NCBI RefSeq assembly: GCF_003574355.1
Contig: NZ_QWLB01000006.1
Coordinates: forward strand, 1 to 64,000
Reading direction: 5' to 3'
DNA: 64,000 nt
Origin: Meiothermus granaticius NBRC 107808
GTDB taxonomy: Bacteria; Deinococcota; Deinococci; Deinococcales; Thermaceae
Shown: positions 24,007 to 31,995 of the stretch, piece by piece
Position numbering within the stretch: the stretch's first letter is position 1
Layout: every line of letters begins with the position of its first letter
Notes under the pieces: model-generated
Database searches by the model: none
Seen by the model: the letters and a program-made list of their open reading frames with translations, nothing else
What the model was told of the DNA's origin: nothing
Program-made: the position numbers and the translations under genes

Positions 24007-25128
24007 ATGAAACCCCTGCAAGCACTCCTGTTGGGATGGGTGGTGGGAATCGGGCTGGCCTCAGCCCAAACCATAGGGCTTCAGACCGTGGCCCAGAACC
24101 TCAACAACCCCCTCTTCATGACCTATGCCCCCGATGGTTCGAGCCGCCTGTTCATCGTGGAGCAGGGCGGTAAAATTCGCATCCTCCAGAATGGGAAGAT
24201 TCTGGCCACCCCCTTTCTTGACCTCTCCAAGGGGATCTCTTGCTGTGGGGAACGCGGGCTGCTGGGGTTGGCCTTTCACCCGGAGTACAAGTCCAATGGC
24301 TTCTTCTTCGTGAACTATACCAATCCCCAAGGGAATACCGTGGTGGCACGGTACAGGGTCTCCTCAGACCCCGACCGGGCCGATCCCGCTTCAGGCCAGA
24401 TTCTCCTCACGGTAGAGCAGCCCTACGCCAACCACAACGGCGGGATGCTGGCCTTTGGTCCAGACGGCTATCTCTACATCGGCCTGGGGGATGGCGGTTC
24501 AGGCGGGGATCCCCAAAACAACGCCCAGAACCTGGGCAGCCTGCTGGGGAAAATCCTCCGCATTGACGTCAACCGGCGCGAGGCCGGAAAGGCTTACGGC
24601 ATCCCAGCCGATAATCCGTTCGTAAACCGTCCGGGAGCCCGCCCAGAGATCTGGTCCTATGGCTGGCGCAACCCTTGGCGCTTCAGCTTTGACCGCACCA
24701 CCGGCGACCTCTGGGTAGGGGACGTGGGGCAAAACCGCTGGGAGGAGATCAGCTTTCAGCCTGCCGGGCAGGGCGGGGGCAACTATGGCTGGCGGATCAT
24801 GGAAGGGACCCACTGCTACAACCCCAGCAGCGGCTGCAACAAGGAGGGGCTGATCCTGCCGGTGCTCGAGTACGGCCACGACGTGGGCAACTCGGTTACG
24901 GGGGGCTATCGCTACCGGGGCAAAGCCATCCCAGCCCTACAGGGGGCTTACTTATATGCCGATTTCGGCTCTGGGCGCATCTGGGCAGCCACTGAGAGCG
25001 GCGGCAAATGGGTGAGCCGGGAGCTGCTCCAGACCAGAATGAACCCCAGTTCCTTCGCCGAAGACCCGGATGGAGAACTCTACGTGATTGACCTGGGAGG
25101 GCTGATCTATAAGCTGGTTGCAAAATAG
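24007..25128 (+). CDS. Secreted PQQ-dependent aldose dehydrogenase-like protein
   Basis: Soluble-glucose-dehydrogenase-family propeller of 373 aa, the usual length for the small aldose sugar dehydrogenases. A signal peptide (about 1-21, ending ASAQ) sends it to the periplasm. Diagnostic stretches: GERGLLGLAFHPEY (about 81-94), ANHNGGMLAFGPDGYLYIGLGDGGSGGDP (split at about 141-169, active-site His in NHNG) and SYGWRNPWRFSFDRTTGDLWVGDVGQ. All six blades can be traced. TACACT (23995-24000) lies 6 nt before the ATG, so it is probably leaderless and separately transcribed from the lipoprotein paralogue upstream. Its stop overlaps an AGAGCGCTCT palindrome. Confidence 0.92.
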   Translation: MKPLQALLLGWVVGIGLASAQTIGLQTVAQNLNNPLFMTYAPDGSSRLFIVEQGGKIRILQNGKILATPFLDLSKGISCCGERGLLGLAFHPEYKSNGFFFVNYTNPQGNTVVARYRVSSDPDRADPASGQILLTVEQPYANHNGGMLAFGPDGYLYIGLGDGGSGGDPQNNAQNLGSLLGKILRIDVNRREAGKAYGIPADNPFVNRPGARPEIWSYGWRNPWRFSFDRTTGDLWVGDVGQNRWEEISFQPAGQGGGNYGWRIMEGTHCYNPSSGCNKEGLILPVLEYGHDVGNSVTGGYRYRGKAIPALQGAYLYADFGSGRIWAATESGGKWVSRELLQTRMNPSSFAEDPDGELYVIDLGGLIYKLVAK

Positions 25129-25215
25129 AGCGCTCTTCACAAAAATTGAGCCATCCAAGATTAAGAATTCTTTATCCTGAACAGAACTGTGGCCGCCTGT
25201 AAAGAGCGCGATAAA
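25127..25215. repeat. Copies of the AGAGCGCTCT and AGAGCG-GATAAA motifs
   Basis: AGAGCGCTCT at 25127-25136 overlaps the propeller stop. AAAGAGCGCGATAAA lies at 25201-25215. Both resemble a pair at 28026-28035 and 28043-28056 that spans the promoter of the large gene at 25230-28013. The 100-bp gap between convergent genes holds nothing else I can name. Confidence 0.4.
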
Positions 25216-25229
25216 CCGCAGCCGCACCA

Positions 25230-28013
25230 TCAGGGCAGGCCCCAGGGGGGATACACCGGAGGCCCGCTGGGCTCGAGCCCCTTCGGGGTGGGGGCAATGC
25301 CCACCAACGGCAGGTTCAGCAGCGCGTAGAAGCGCGGTCCTGGCTGGCCCAGCCCCTGGGCCACACCCAGGCTGAAGTACGCGCCCTGCAGGGCATAAAA
25401 CAGCGTGGTGTCTAAGCGCAACTCGGCCCCCAGGCTATAGCGCAGGTTGCTCAAGCTGAGCGGCGAGCCGGCCGTTCCCGCATCGGCAAACAGCGAAAGG
25501 CTGAGGTCGTCGAAGAACAGCGGCCATTCCCCCAAGCCGCGCTCGAGGCTCCAGGGGGGCAGGCGGTACTGCAACGAAAAGGCCACCGCCTGAGACCCTA
25601 CCAGCTCGCCGGGGGGGTAGCCCCGCAAGCTGAGCGCAGGGAAGGCCGTGGGGCTGAGGGGGAGTACCCCTAGGTCAAAGGCATCCACCGCCAAGGGGGA
25701 GGTGGTTAATCCGCCGGCTGCCCGAAGGGTGAAAACATGGCTGCTCTCGATGGGCAGGCGGAAGGCGTACCCCAGGCTGCCCTGTAGCCGGGCTCGCCAC
25801 TGCCCATCCAGAGGCCGCACAAACGCTGTCCCCACCATGCTGATCTGCGACTGCGCCCGGAATAGATCGGCAGCACTGCTGTTCAACGAGTAGAGCCCCA
25901 GGGAAAAAGCATGGGTAACGGTAGGGTGCTGGGGATCCAGGGTGGGCTCCCAAAGGGCGCTGCGGGTGTATTGAGCCTCCAGGCCACCCCCTGGGGCGTA
26001 GAACCCTACCCCCAAGGCCTGGACGCTCTGGGGCCCAATCCCCCAAAGCCGCAAGCTCAGGGGTTGGCCCAGGCCACCGTAACGATACCCGAGGTCATAG
26101 AGCAAGCCTCCCGCGCTGTCATAACCCGCGGTCACCGTGTAGGCATGGATTCCGATGGGATCGGTACCAAACAAGCTCACCCCCGCATAGCTAGAAAGCC
26201 CCAAGGCATCGCTGCTCAGGCCAAAGACCGGTGTCCAGTAGGGAGGCTCGAGGTAGCGCAGCGGGTCGTAAGGCGCTCCTTGGGCAGGTGGAAAGGGGGT
26301 GAAGGTCGGAAGCCCCTGGCGCGGCAGCTTCACCGGTCGCCAACTCGAGGGCGCATAGGGGATCTGGTAGAGATTGTATCCGGTGCTGTCGTAGCCGCTA
26401 AAAATAAGGTGTTGCCGGTCTTGGGAAACGGTGGGCATGAAGGCCCCCCCCAGGAGGTTGGTGACCTGGAATACCGCGCCATCCTCGAGCCGGTAGGCGT
26501 AAAGGTTGTAGACCCGGTCGGGGTCAGAACTGTAAATCACATACCGCCCATCCGGACTGAAGGTGGGGTCGGAGTCCACATTTTGATCCTGGGTCAGGGG
26601 GGTCAGCTCGCCGGTGTCGGGAACGTAGCGATAGAGGTCCTGAAAACCTCCCCGGCGCAACAGGGCCAGCACCAGGCTCTTGCCATCCGGGGCCACCGCA
26701 AATGACTGGATGAGCCCGTCCTGGTTGGGGAAATCCCGCAGGGGCTGAATTCGCTTCAAGTCCAGGAAGTACCGGGCCAGGATGCTCGAGCCATCCGGGG
26801 TATTTTGCGCAATGTAGAGGCTCTTGCCGTCCGGGGCATACCGAGCATAGTAGACCCGCTGGCCTTTGGTCAGGGGCTGCACGTTTCCGCTGCTCAGCTC
26901 GAGGCGATACATATCGGAAATGACCCGGTAAGAATCCGGCTGCTGAGCGGAGATAAACACCAAGCTGCGCCCATCCGGAGCCCACTGGGCCATGTCAATG
27001 CCCCCGTTAAGGATTTCGCGCTCCTCATCGCCCAGGCGCAGCCGCAACCCAGCGCGCAAGGGACTGTAGTGGCTGTAGATGAGCCCTGCGGCTGCATCGC
27101 TGGGAAACTGCGCGTAGAAGCCAAGGTTCGTCAGACGGGTGACCGGCGTGACCCCGGCAGCCCGGATCCGGGCGATCTCATCCTCAAACTGGTGGGGCAA
27201 CCAGCCTACAAACTCGGCATAGATCTGCTCGAGGCTCAGACCAAAAGCCTTTTGGAAGGGTTCGTTGAAGTCCTTCAGCGGCGAGAGGCCCGCGTTCACC
27301 TCGGTAAAACGACGGACCGCGTCCGAGCCAAAGCGCACCTCCAGGTACCGCACCAACCAAGCCCCGTAGTTGTACACCAAAAAACCCACCGTGGGCCAGG
27401 TCTTTTTGGAATAGTACTGGCGCACTTCATCCAGGGTAGGAAGCTTCCCCTCCAACACCATCTGACGAATCACCATCCGGGTCTGGGAGTCGTTGAGGCG
27501 GGATTCGCCTAAAAACTTGTACTTCATATACACGGCCAAGCCCTCTACCAGCGGGATGGGCTTGAGCGCATTGGGAGAGGGAATTCGGCCAAAGATTCGG
27601 GTGCGATCTCGCCAGTCGCCCCGCTTTTGGTTGAGGTCTACCGCATGGACGATCTCATGGAAGATCACGGTTTGCCACCACGAGGGCAGCCGCACGTTAA
27701 AGCTGTCAGAAAGGCGAATCTGAGAGGTATAAATCCCCACCGTGTTGGTGATGGGGTCGGCAAAGCCGTTGGTGTAATCGCCCTGGTCGGAGAGCACCAG
27801 GTTAATCGTTCCTGGGGCTTCACCAAACTCCGCCACCAGCGTGGCGTAGGCGTCCTCGGCATAGAGGGCCGCTTCCGAGGCCACCCGCTCGAGCCCCTCT
27901 GGGTAGTGAAGGTTGAAGTGGGGGGTGGAGATCGTGTACCAGGCCTGCCGGGGATCAAACTGTGCAAACGCAAGGCTCAGAAGCAGCAACCCAAAGGCCA
28001 AAAGACGAGGCAT
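25230..28013 (-). CDS. Secreted metalloprotease-like / TolB-like propeller / outer-membrane barrel fusion
   Basis: Large envelope protein, 927 aa. A signal peptide (1-17, ending AFAQ) is followed by a gluzincin-type peptidase domain (about 20-290) with zinc motif HEIVH (119-123) and a third-ligand candidate Glu157 in VEGLAVY. A TolB/PD40-type beta-propeller (about 295-575) follows, with repeated APDGKSL and SPDGRYV units. The C-terminal third (about 600-927) is rich in alternating aromatic and small residues, contains LRGYPPGE like the Omp85 barrel motif, and looks like an outer-membrane barrel. Proteolysis at the cell surface or envelope is an inference. TATACT (28021-28026) lies 7 nt before the ATG. 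No partner gene is adjacent. Confidence 0.78.
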   Translation of the reverse strand: MPRLLAFGLLLLSLAFAQFDPRQAWYTISTPHFNLHYPEGLERVASEAALYAEDAYATLVAEFGEAPGTINLVLSDQGDYTNGFADPITNTVGIYTSQIRLSDSFNVRLPSWWQTVIFHEIVHAVDLNQKRGDWRDRTRIFGRIPSPNALKPIPLVEGLAVYMKYKFLGESRLNDSQTRMVIRQMVLEGKLPTLDEVRQYYSKKTWPTVGFLVYNYGAWLVRYLEVRFGSDAVRRFTEVNAGLSPLKDFNEPFQKAFGLSLEQIYAEFVGWLPHQFEDEIARIRAAGVTPVTRLTNLGFYAQFPSDAAAGLIYSHYSPLRAGLRLRLGDEEREILNGGIDMAQWAPDGRSLVFISAQQPDSYRVISDMYRLELSSGNVQPLTKGQRVYYARYAPDGKSLYIAQNTPDGSSILARYFLDLKRIQPLRDFPNQDGLIQSFAVAPDGKSLVLALLRRGGFQDLYRYVPDTGELTPLTQDQNVDSDPTFSPDGRYVIYSSDPDRVYNLYAYRLEDGAVFQVTNLLGGAFMPTVSQDRQHLIFSGYDSTGYNLYQIPYAPSSWRPVKLPRQGLPTFTPFPPAQGAPYDPLRYLEPPYWTPVFGLSSDALGLSSYAGVSLFGTDPIGIHAYTVTAGYDSAGGLLYDLGYRYGGLGQPLSLRLWGIGPQSVQALGVGFYAPGGGLEAQYTRSALWEPTLDPQHPTVTHAFSLGLYSLNSSAADLFRAQSQISMVGTAFVRPLDGQWRARLQGSLGYAFRLPIESSHVFTLRAAGGLTTSPLAVDAFDLGVLPLSPTAFPALSLRGYPPGELVGSQAVAFSLQYRLPPWSLERGLGEWPLFFDDLSLSLFADAGTAGSPLSLSNLRYSLGAELRLDTTLFYALQGAYFSLGVAQGLGQPGPRFYALLNLPLVGIAPTPKGLEPSGPPVYPPWGLP

Positions 28014-28020
28014 TGGAGCC

Positions 28021-28056
28021 AGTATAGAGCGCTCTGCCTGCGAAGAGAGCGATAAA
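28021..28056 (-). promoter_or_regulatory. Promoter of the protease-propeller-barrel gene with palindromic motifs
   Basis: TATACT (complement of 28021-28026) is the -10 box, 7 nt from the ATG. The palindrome AGAGCGCTCT (28026-28035) abuts it in the spacer, and AAGAGAGCGATAAA (28043-28056) covers the -35 position. Both motifs recur beyond the 3' end of the gene. Regulation by a dedicated factor is inference. Confidence 0.5.
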
Positions 28057-28075
28057 AATTCTCCGGGAAGAGAAA

Positions 28076-28100
28076 AACCCCCTCTCCAGGAGAGGGGGTT
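28076..28100 (-). terminator. Strong terminator of the peptide-binding protein gene
   Basis: AACCCCCTCTCC (28076-28087) pairs perfectly with GGAGAGGGGGTT (28089-28100) around one base. On the minus strand the stem runs into TTTTT (complement of 28073-28077). It sits 15 nt past the stop at 28115 and separates this gene from the next. Confidence 0.85.
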
Positions 28101-28114
28101 GGGCTCGAGGCGCC

Positions 28115-29698
28115 CTACTTCTTGACGATTTCTTCGAAGGACTCGCTGCCCAGCGGGCTGGGTACCCAGCCGCTGAGGTTGGTGCGCTGAGCCACCAGGG
28201 GACGGCTGTGCACGATGGGGATGCGCAGGGCCAGGTTGAAGGTCATCTCATCGGCCTGCTGATAGAGCTTGACGCGCTCGGCCTGATTGGTGCTGGTGTC
28301 CGCTTTGGTCAGCACCTCGGAAAGGTCCTTGATGTCCAGCGGTTTCCCGTTGGCATCGAAGAGGTCTTGGATCGGCGCGGCGAAGTGCGGGTCATAGAAG
28401 TTGGAGGGATCGCCATAGTCGCCGGTCCAGCCCAGCATGTAGGCCTGGAAGCCCGGAGCCTTCTTGCGGTCGTTGAGGTAGGTGGCCCAGTCTTTGGTCT
28501 GGAACTTCACCCGGATTCCGATCGCGGACAGATCTGCACCCATGGCCTCGGCAATTTCCTTGGGGGTGGGGAAGTACGGGCGCGAGACCGGCATGTACCA
28601 CAGCTCGAGGTCAAAGCCGTTGGGGTAACCGGCCTCGGCCAGCATCTGCTTGGCCTTCTGCGGGCTGTATTCGTAGTCGGTCACCTTGGGCGACCAGTAG
28701 GTCTTCATAGCGGCCGGGGTGAAGTGTCCGTTGGTCACCCCCAGCTCGCCCCAGAAGGCCTTAACGATGGCCGGTTTATTGATGGCCATGGCAATGGCCA
28801 GGCGAACCCGCGGATCAGAGAGGGGCTTATAGATCGGGTTGAGGGCCAGGTAGCCCACGTTGAAGCTGGGGCGGAACAACGGTTTTACCGCACCCTGGAG
28901 ATCCTCGAGGTTGGCCGGAGGAATATCGGTGGTGAAGTCAATCGAGCCCGCTTTCAGCTCAGCCAGCCGCGCAGCCGGGTCTTTGATGAAGCGGAAGACC
29001 ACCCCATCCGATTTGGGCAAGCCCTTCTTCCAGTAGTTGGTGCTCTTCTCCAGGGTCAGCCGGTCGCCGGGCTGCCAGCTGACGAACTTGAAGGGACCGG
29101 TGCCCACCGCGCCCCCAGCCGGAGTGCCGTACTTGGCCCCTTGGGCCTTGATGGCGGCTGGGGAGGCGATGCCAAAATATCCAGAGCCGATGGCCGCCAC
29201 AAATGCGGGGAAGGGCGAGTTCAGGACAAAGCGAATGGTGTACTTGTCCACCACCTGGATGTCCTTGAGCAGGCTGTTCGGATCTCCCTTAGGCCCCCCG
29301 AACAGATCGCTCCAGATTTCATAGTTGGAGCCGGCGTTAATCCGGGTGGGGTCCTTGGGGTCCCACCAACGGTTGACGTTGAAACGCACCGCCTCAGCGT
29401 CGAAATCGGTGCCATCCTGGAACTTAACCCCCTGGCGCAGGCGGAAAGTCCAGGTCTTGCCATCGGGTGAGGCAAACCAGCTAGTGGCCAAGCCCGCCAT
29501 GGGATCGGTGGTGCCGGGTTTGAAATCCACCAGGGTGTCGTAGATCTGCCGCTGGGCATAGATAGATATGCCGTCGGTGATGTTGCCCGGCTCGAGGGTC
29601 ACCGGTTCACCGTTAGAGCCAAACACCAGGGGTTTTTGGGCCAGCCCCAGGCTACCCAAAAGCCCTAGAGCCAAAAGCCCGACCAATGTACGCTTCAT
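28115..29698 (-). CDS. Peptide/nickel-type ABC transporter substrate-binding protein (SBP family 5)
   Basis: Periplasmic solute receptor of 527 aa. A signal peptide (1-20, ending GLAQ) is followed by the family 5 fold. Visible are the opening PVTLEPGN, the conserved TWTFRLRQGVKFQDGT (about 89-104) and GTGPFKFVSWQPGDRLTLEKSTNYW (about 200-225). The ligand is probably an oligopeptide or dipeptide. AAAGGAG lies 5 nt before the ATG, and it has its own promoter (29742-29769) and terminator. No permease is adjacent: the closest are dppBC at 56380-58325, which lack a binding protein, so these could be partners at a distance. Confidence 0.93.
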   Translation of the reverse strand: MKRTLVGLLALGLLGSLGLAQKPLVFGSNGEPVTLEPGNITDGISIYAQRQIYDTLVDFKPGTTDPMAGLATSWFASPDGKTWTFRLRQGVKFQDGTDFDAEAVRFNVNRWWDPKDPTRINAGSNYEIWSDLFGGPKGDPNSLLKDIQVVDKYTIRFVLNSPFPAFVAAIGSGYFGIASPAAIKAQGAKYGTPAGGAVGTGPFKFVSWQPGDRLTLEKSTNYWKKGLPKSDGVVFRFIKDPAARLAELKAGSIDFTTDIPPANLEDLQGAVKPLFRPSFNVGYLALNPIYKPLSDPRVRLAIAMAINKPAIVKAFWGELGVTNGHFTPAAMKTYWSPKVTDYEYSPQKAKQMLAEAGYPNGFDLELWYMPVSRPYFPTPKEIAEAMGADLSAIGIRVKFQTKDWATYLNDRKKAPGFQAYMLGWTGDYGDPSNFYDPHFAAPIQDLFDANGKPLDIKDLSEVLTKADTSTNQAERVKLYQQADEMTFNLALRIPIVHSRPLVAQRTNLSGWVPSPLGSESFEEIVKK

Positions 29699-29741
29699 GC
29701 TTACTCCTTTCGCTACAAGCTATGGTAAAACTACGCCCAAG

Positions 29742-29769
29742 AGTATACAGGCTGACGCGGCTCTGGCAA
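29742..29769 (-). promoter_or_regulatory. Promoter of the peptide-binding protein gene
   Basis: On the minus strand TTGCCA (complement of 29764-29769) and TATACT (complement of 29742-29747) are 16 bp apart. The leader is about 35 nt and ends in AAAGGAG. The 280-bp gap to ctaA holds this promoter and, at its other end, a GGACAAATGTCC inverted repeat (29905-29916). Confidence 0.65.
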
Positions 29770-29901
29770 ACCCACCAAACGTTGGAGGAGCTTAGCGGCG
29801 CCTGCATATGAATTTTGCCCCCTCGCAGCCCCCACCGGCACCGAACCCCTAACCGCCCAGAGCGGTATTCTTCCTGTTTTGGGAAAAGCCTGCTGGCGAT
29901 C

Positions 29902-29931
29902 TTGGGACAAATGTCCTAAAGAGCCTACAGG
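29902..29931 (+). promoter_or_regulatory. Weak candidate promoter and inverted repeat upstream of ctaA
   Basis: TTGGGA (29902-29907) and TACAGG (29926-29931) are 18 bp apart. GGACA AA TGTCC (29905-29916) overlaps the -35 and could bind a regulator of the oxidase cluster. The -10 is poor, so the promoter call is uncertain. Confidence 0.3.
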
Positions 29932-29978
29932 GCAAAGGTGGCACAATAGAGCCAACACCCCCCAGGGGGATTTTTCTC

Positions 29979-30950
29979 ATGAATACACCTCGATCCTCTG
30001 TTTCGGCTGCTCATGCTTTTGCACGGTTCGCCTGGGTGGTATTGGCGGTTACCCTGGCCGTCATCGTCTGGGGGGATGTGGTCCAGGCCACCGGCTCAGG
30101 CGACGGGTGCGGAGCCCACTGGCCTACCTGCCAGGGGGCCCTCATTCCCAAGGGTTCAGGGCTGGCCCAGTTCATTGAATTCTTCCACCGGGTTACCAGT
30201 GGGGTTTCGCTGCTGTTGGTGTTGGGGCTGCTGCTGTGGTCCAGAAGAGTGTTTCCCAAAGGCCATCTAGCCCGCCTGGGAGCGGTGCTGGCGGTGATCT
30301 TCATCTTCACGGAAAGCCTGTTGGGTGCGGGGCTGGTGCTGTTTCGCCTGGTCGCCCAGGACACCAGCGTGGCCCGGGCGGTGATGGCCCCCCTGCACTT
30401 CGTTAATACCCTGTTGCTGGTGGCCTCGGTCGCGCTTACGGCCTGGTGGTCAGTGCGGCCCCAAAAACCCAGCTTGCAGGGCCAAGGGGCGGTGGGCTGG
30501 GCTTTGGGGGTGGGGGTGGCAGGGATCGTGGCGGTATGCATCTCAGGGGCCATCACCTCTCTGGGGGACACCCTCTTTCCCGTCCACAACACCACCGAAG
30601 CGGTGGCTCGAGCCCTCACGCCGGGAGAGCACTTTCTGGTGCGCCTGCGCATCTACCATCCTTTCATCGCTTCGGCGGTCAGCTTATACACCGTGCTGGC
30701 CGCCGGGTTCATCGCCGCCCAACGGCCCAGCCCAGATACCCGGCGCCTGGCCCGGCTGGTAGGGGTGGTGTTCGTGGTGCAGTTGCTGATTGGAATGATC
30801 AATATTCGCCTGGCTGTGCCCTTGTGGACCCAACTCACCCACCTGCTCTTCTCCGACCTGGCCTGGATCACCTGGTTGCTGCTGGGGGCCTCGGCGCTGG
30901 TGGCCCCTCGCCTGGGGCTCCGCGCCGCCCCAGCCCACAAAGCGGGCTAG
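29979..30950 (+). CDS. ctaA: Heme A synthase CtaA
   Basis: Oxidises the methyl group of heme O to give heme A in the membrane. The 323-aa product has eight predicted membrane helices in two pseudo-repeats. The conserved loop Cys pair lies in GDGCGAHWPTCQG (Cys44 and Cys51), and a heme-ligand His in FFHRVTSG (about 70), with a second His in the C-terminal half (LRIYHPF). GGGGGA precedes the ATG. It is the first gene of the ctaA-ctaB-coxB-coxA/C cluster, which supplies the caa3 oxidase with its heme. Confidence 0.94.
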   Translation: MNTPRSSVSAAHAFARFAWVVLAVTLAVIVWGDVVQATGSGDGCGAHWPTCQGALIPKGSGLAQFIEFFHRVTSGVSLLLVLGLLLWSRRVFPKGHLARLGAVLAVIFIFTESLLGAGLVLFRLVAQDTSVARAVMAPLHFVNTLLLVASVALTAWWSVRPQKPSLQGQGAVGWALGVGVAGIVAVCISGAITSLGDTLFPVHNTTEAVARALTPGEHFLVRLRIYHPFIASAVSLYTVLAAGFIAAQRPSPDTRRLARLVGVVFVVQLLIGMINIRLAVPLWTQLTHLLFSDLAWITWLLLGASALVAPRLGLRAAPAHKAG

Positions 30951-31019
30951 ACCCTCTTCACGTGATATGCTTTTTCACTGGCCTATGATGCACTCCCCCT
31001 CGCCCGGAGGCAAAACCCC

Positions 31020-31904
31020 ATGACCTCGAGCCTGACCTCTACCGAAGCAGCCACCTGGCGCGATTACTTTTGGATGACCAAACCGAGGGTCATCAGCCTC
31101 CTGCTCTTCACCACCCTCACCACCCTGTTCATCGCAGCCAAAGGCTGGCCGGGTTTAGGGCTGTTCACGGTGACCTTTATCGGCGGGTACATGGCCGCAG
31201 CCTCAGCCAATGTCTTCAACATGGTGATTGACCGCGACATTGACGCCCGCATGCGGCGCACCGCCAAGCGCCCCACTGTCACCGCTAAGGTCAGCACCCT
31301 AGACGCGCTGCTGTTTGCTGGGGCCTTGATGGTCGGCTCTTTTCTCCTGCTGTGGTTAGGGGCCAACCTCACAGCGGCCCTTTTGGCCATGGCCGGTCTG
31401 GGTTGGTATGTGCTGGTCTACACGCTTTTCATGAAGCGCCGCTACTGGAGCAACATCGTCATCGGTGGGGCCGCAGGGGCCTTCCCCCCCTTGGTGGGCT
31501 GGGCCGCTGTAACCGGCGACCTGAGCCTCTTCGCCTGGTACTTATTCCTGATCATTTTCTTCTGGACCCCGGTGCACTTTTGGGCCCTGGCCATCATGAT
31601 CAAGGATGACTACGCCGCCGTAGGCGTGCCAATGCTGCCGGTAGTGCGGGGGGATCAAGAAACCGCCCTACAAATCGGCTCATATGCCATTCTGACCACC
31701 GTGATCTCCCTGATCCCAGTGCTGATGGGTGAATTGCGGTTGTTCTACCTGGTCTGTGCGGTGCTGCTGGGGGGGCTTTTGCTGCTGCGAAGCTGGCAGC
31801 TCTACCGCACCCAAGAGCGCCGGGTAACCGTCTCGCTCTACAAATACTCCATGCTGTACCTAGCCCTTTTGTTCGTCGCCATGGCCGTAGACCGGGCCAC
31901 CTAG
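31020..31904 (+). CDS. ctaB: Protoheme IX farnesyltransferase (heme O synthase) CtaB
   Basis: Prenylates heme B to heme O, the step before CtaA. The 294-aa membrane protein of the UbiA superfamily has the Asp-rich motif [12 protein letters not shown] (about 62-73) and the second motif [16 protein letters not shown] region (about 193-206). Nine membrane helices can be drawn. CGGAGG lies 8 nt before the ATG. It follows ctaA by 69 nt and precedes coxB. It is full length and typical. Confidence 0.95.
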   Translation: MTSSLTSTEAATWRDYFWMTKPRVISLLLFTTLTTLFIAAKGWPGLGLFTVTFIGGYMAAASANVFNMVIDRDIDARMRRTAKRPTVTAKVSTLDALLFAGALMVGSFLLLWLGANLTAALLAMAGLGWYVLVYTLFMKRRYWSNIVIGGAAGAFPPLVGWAAVTGDLSLFAWYLFLIIFFWTPVHFWALAIMIKDDYAAVGVPMLPVVRGDQETALQIGSYAILTTVISLIPVLMGELRLFYLVCAVLLGGLLLLRSWQLYRTQERRVTVSLYKYSMLYLALLFVAMAVDRAT

Positions 31905-31908
31905 GGAT

Positions 31909-31930
31909 AAAGGAGTTCTCCAAAATGTAG
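31909..31930 (+). other. Start-stop element (ATGTAG) behind a strong Shine-Dalgarno
   Basis: AAAGGAG (31909-31915) is followed after 9 nt by ATG TAG (31925-31930), i.e. a start codon immediately followed by a stop. It lies 4 nt after the ctaB stop and 66 nt before coxB. It could be a minimal upstream ORF that holds a ribosome, or the relic of a lost gene. Only the sequence is certain. Confidence 0.4.
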
Positions 31931-31995
31931 CACCTCAGGATAGCCAGACCCAAGCAAAGCCGTCATAATACCGAAATCAGTGGAGGATCGAGCGA

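Noticed and set aside
28208-29470. 420-aa open frame opposite the peptide-binding gene
   Set aside because: Antisense shadow; the minus-strand gene is a clear SBP family 5 member.
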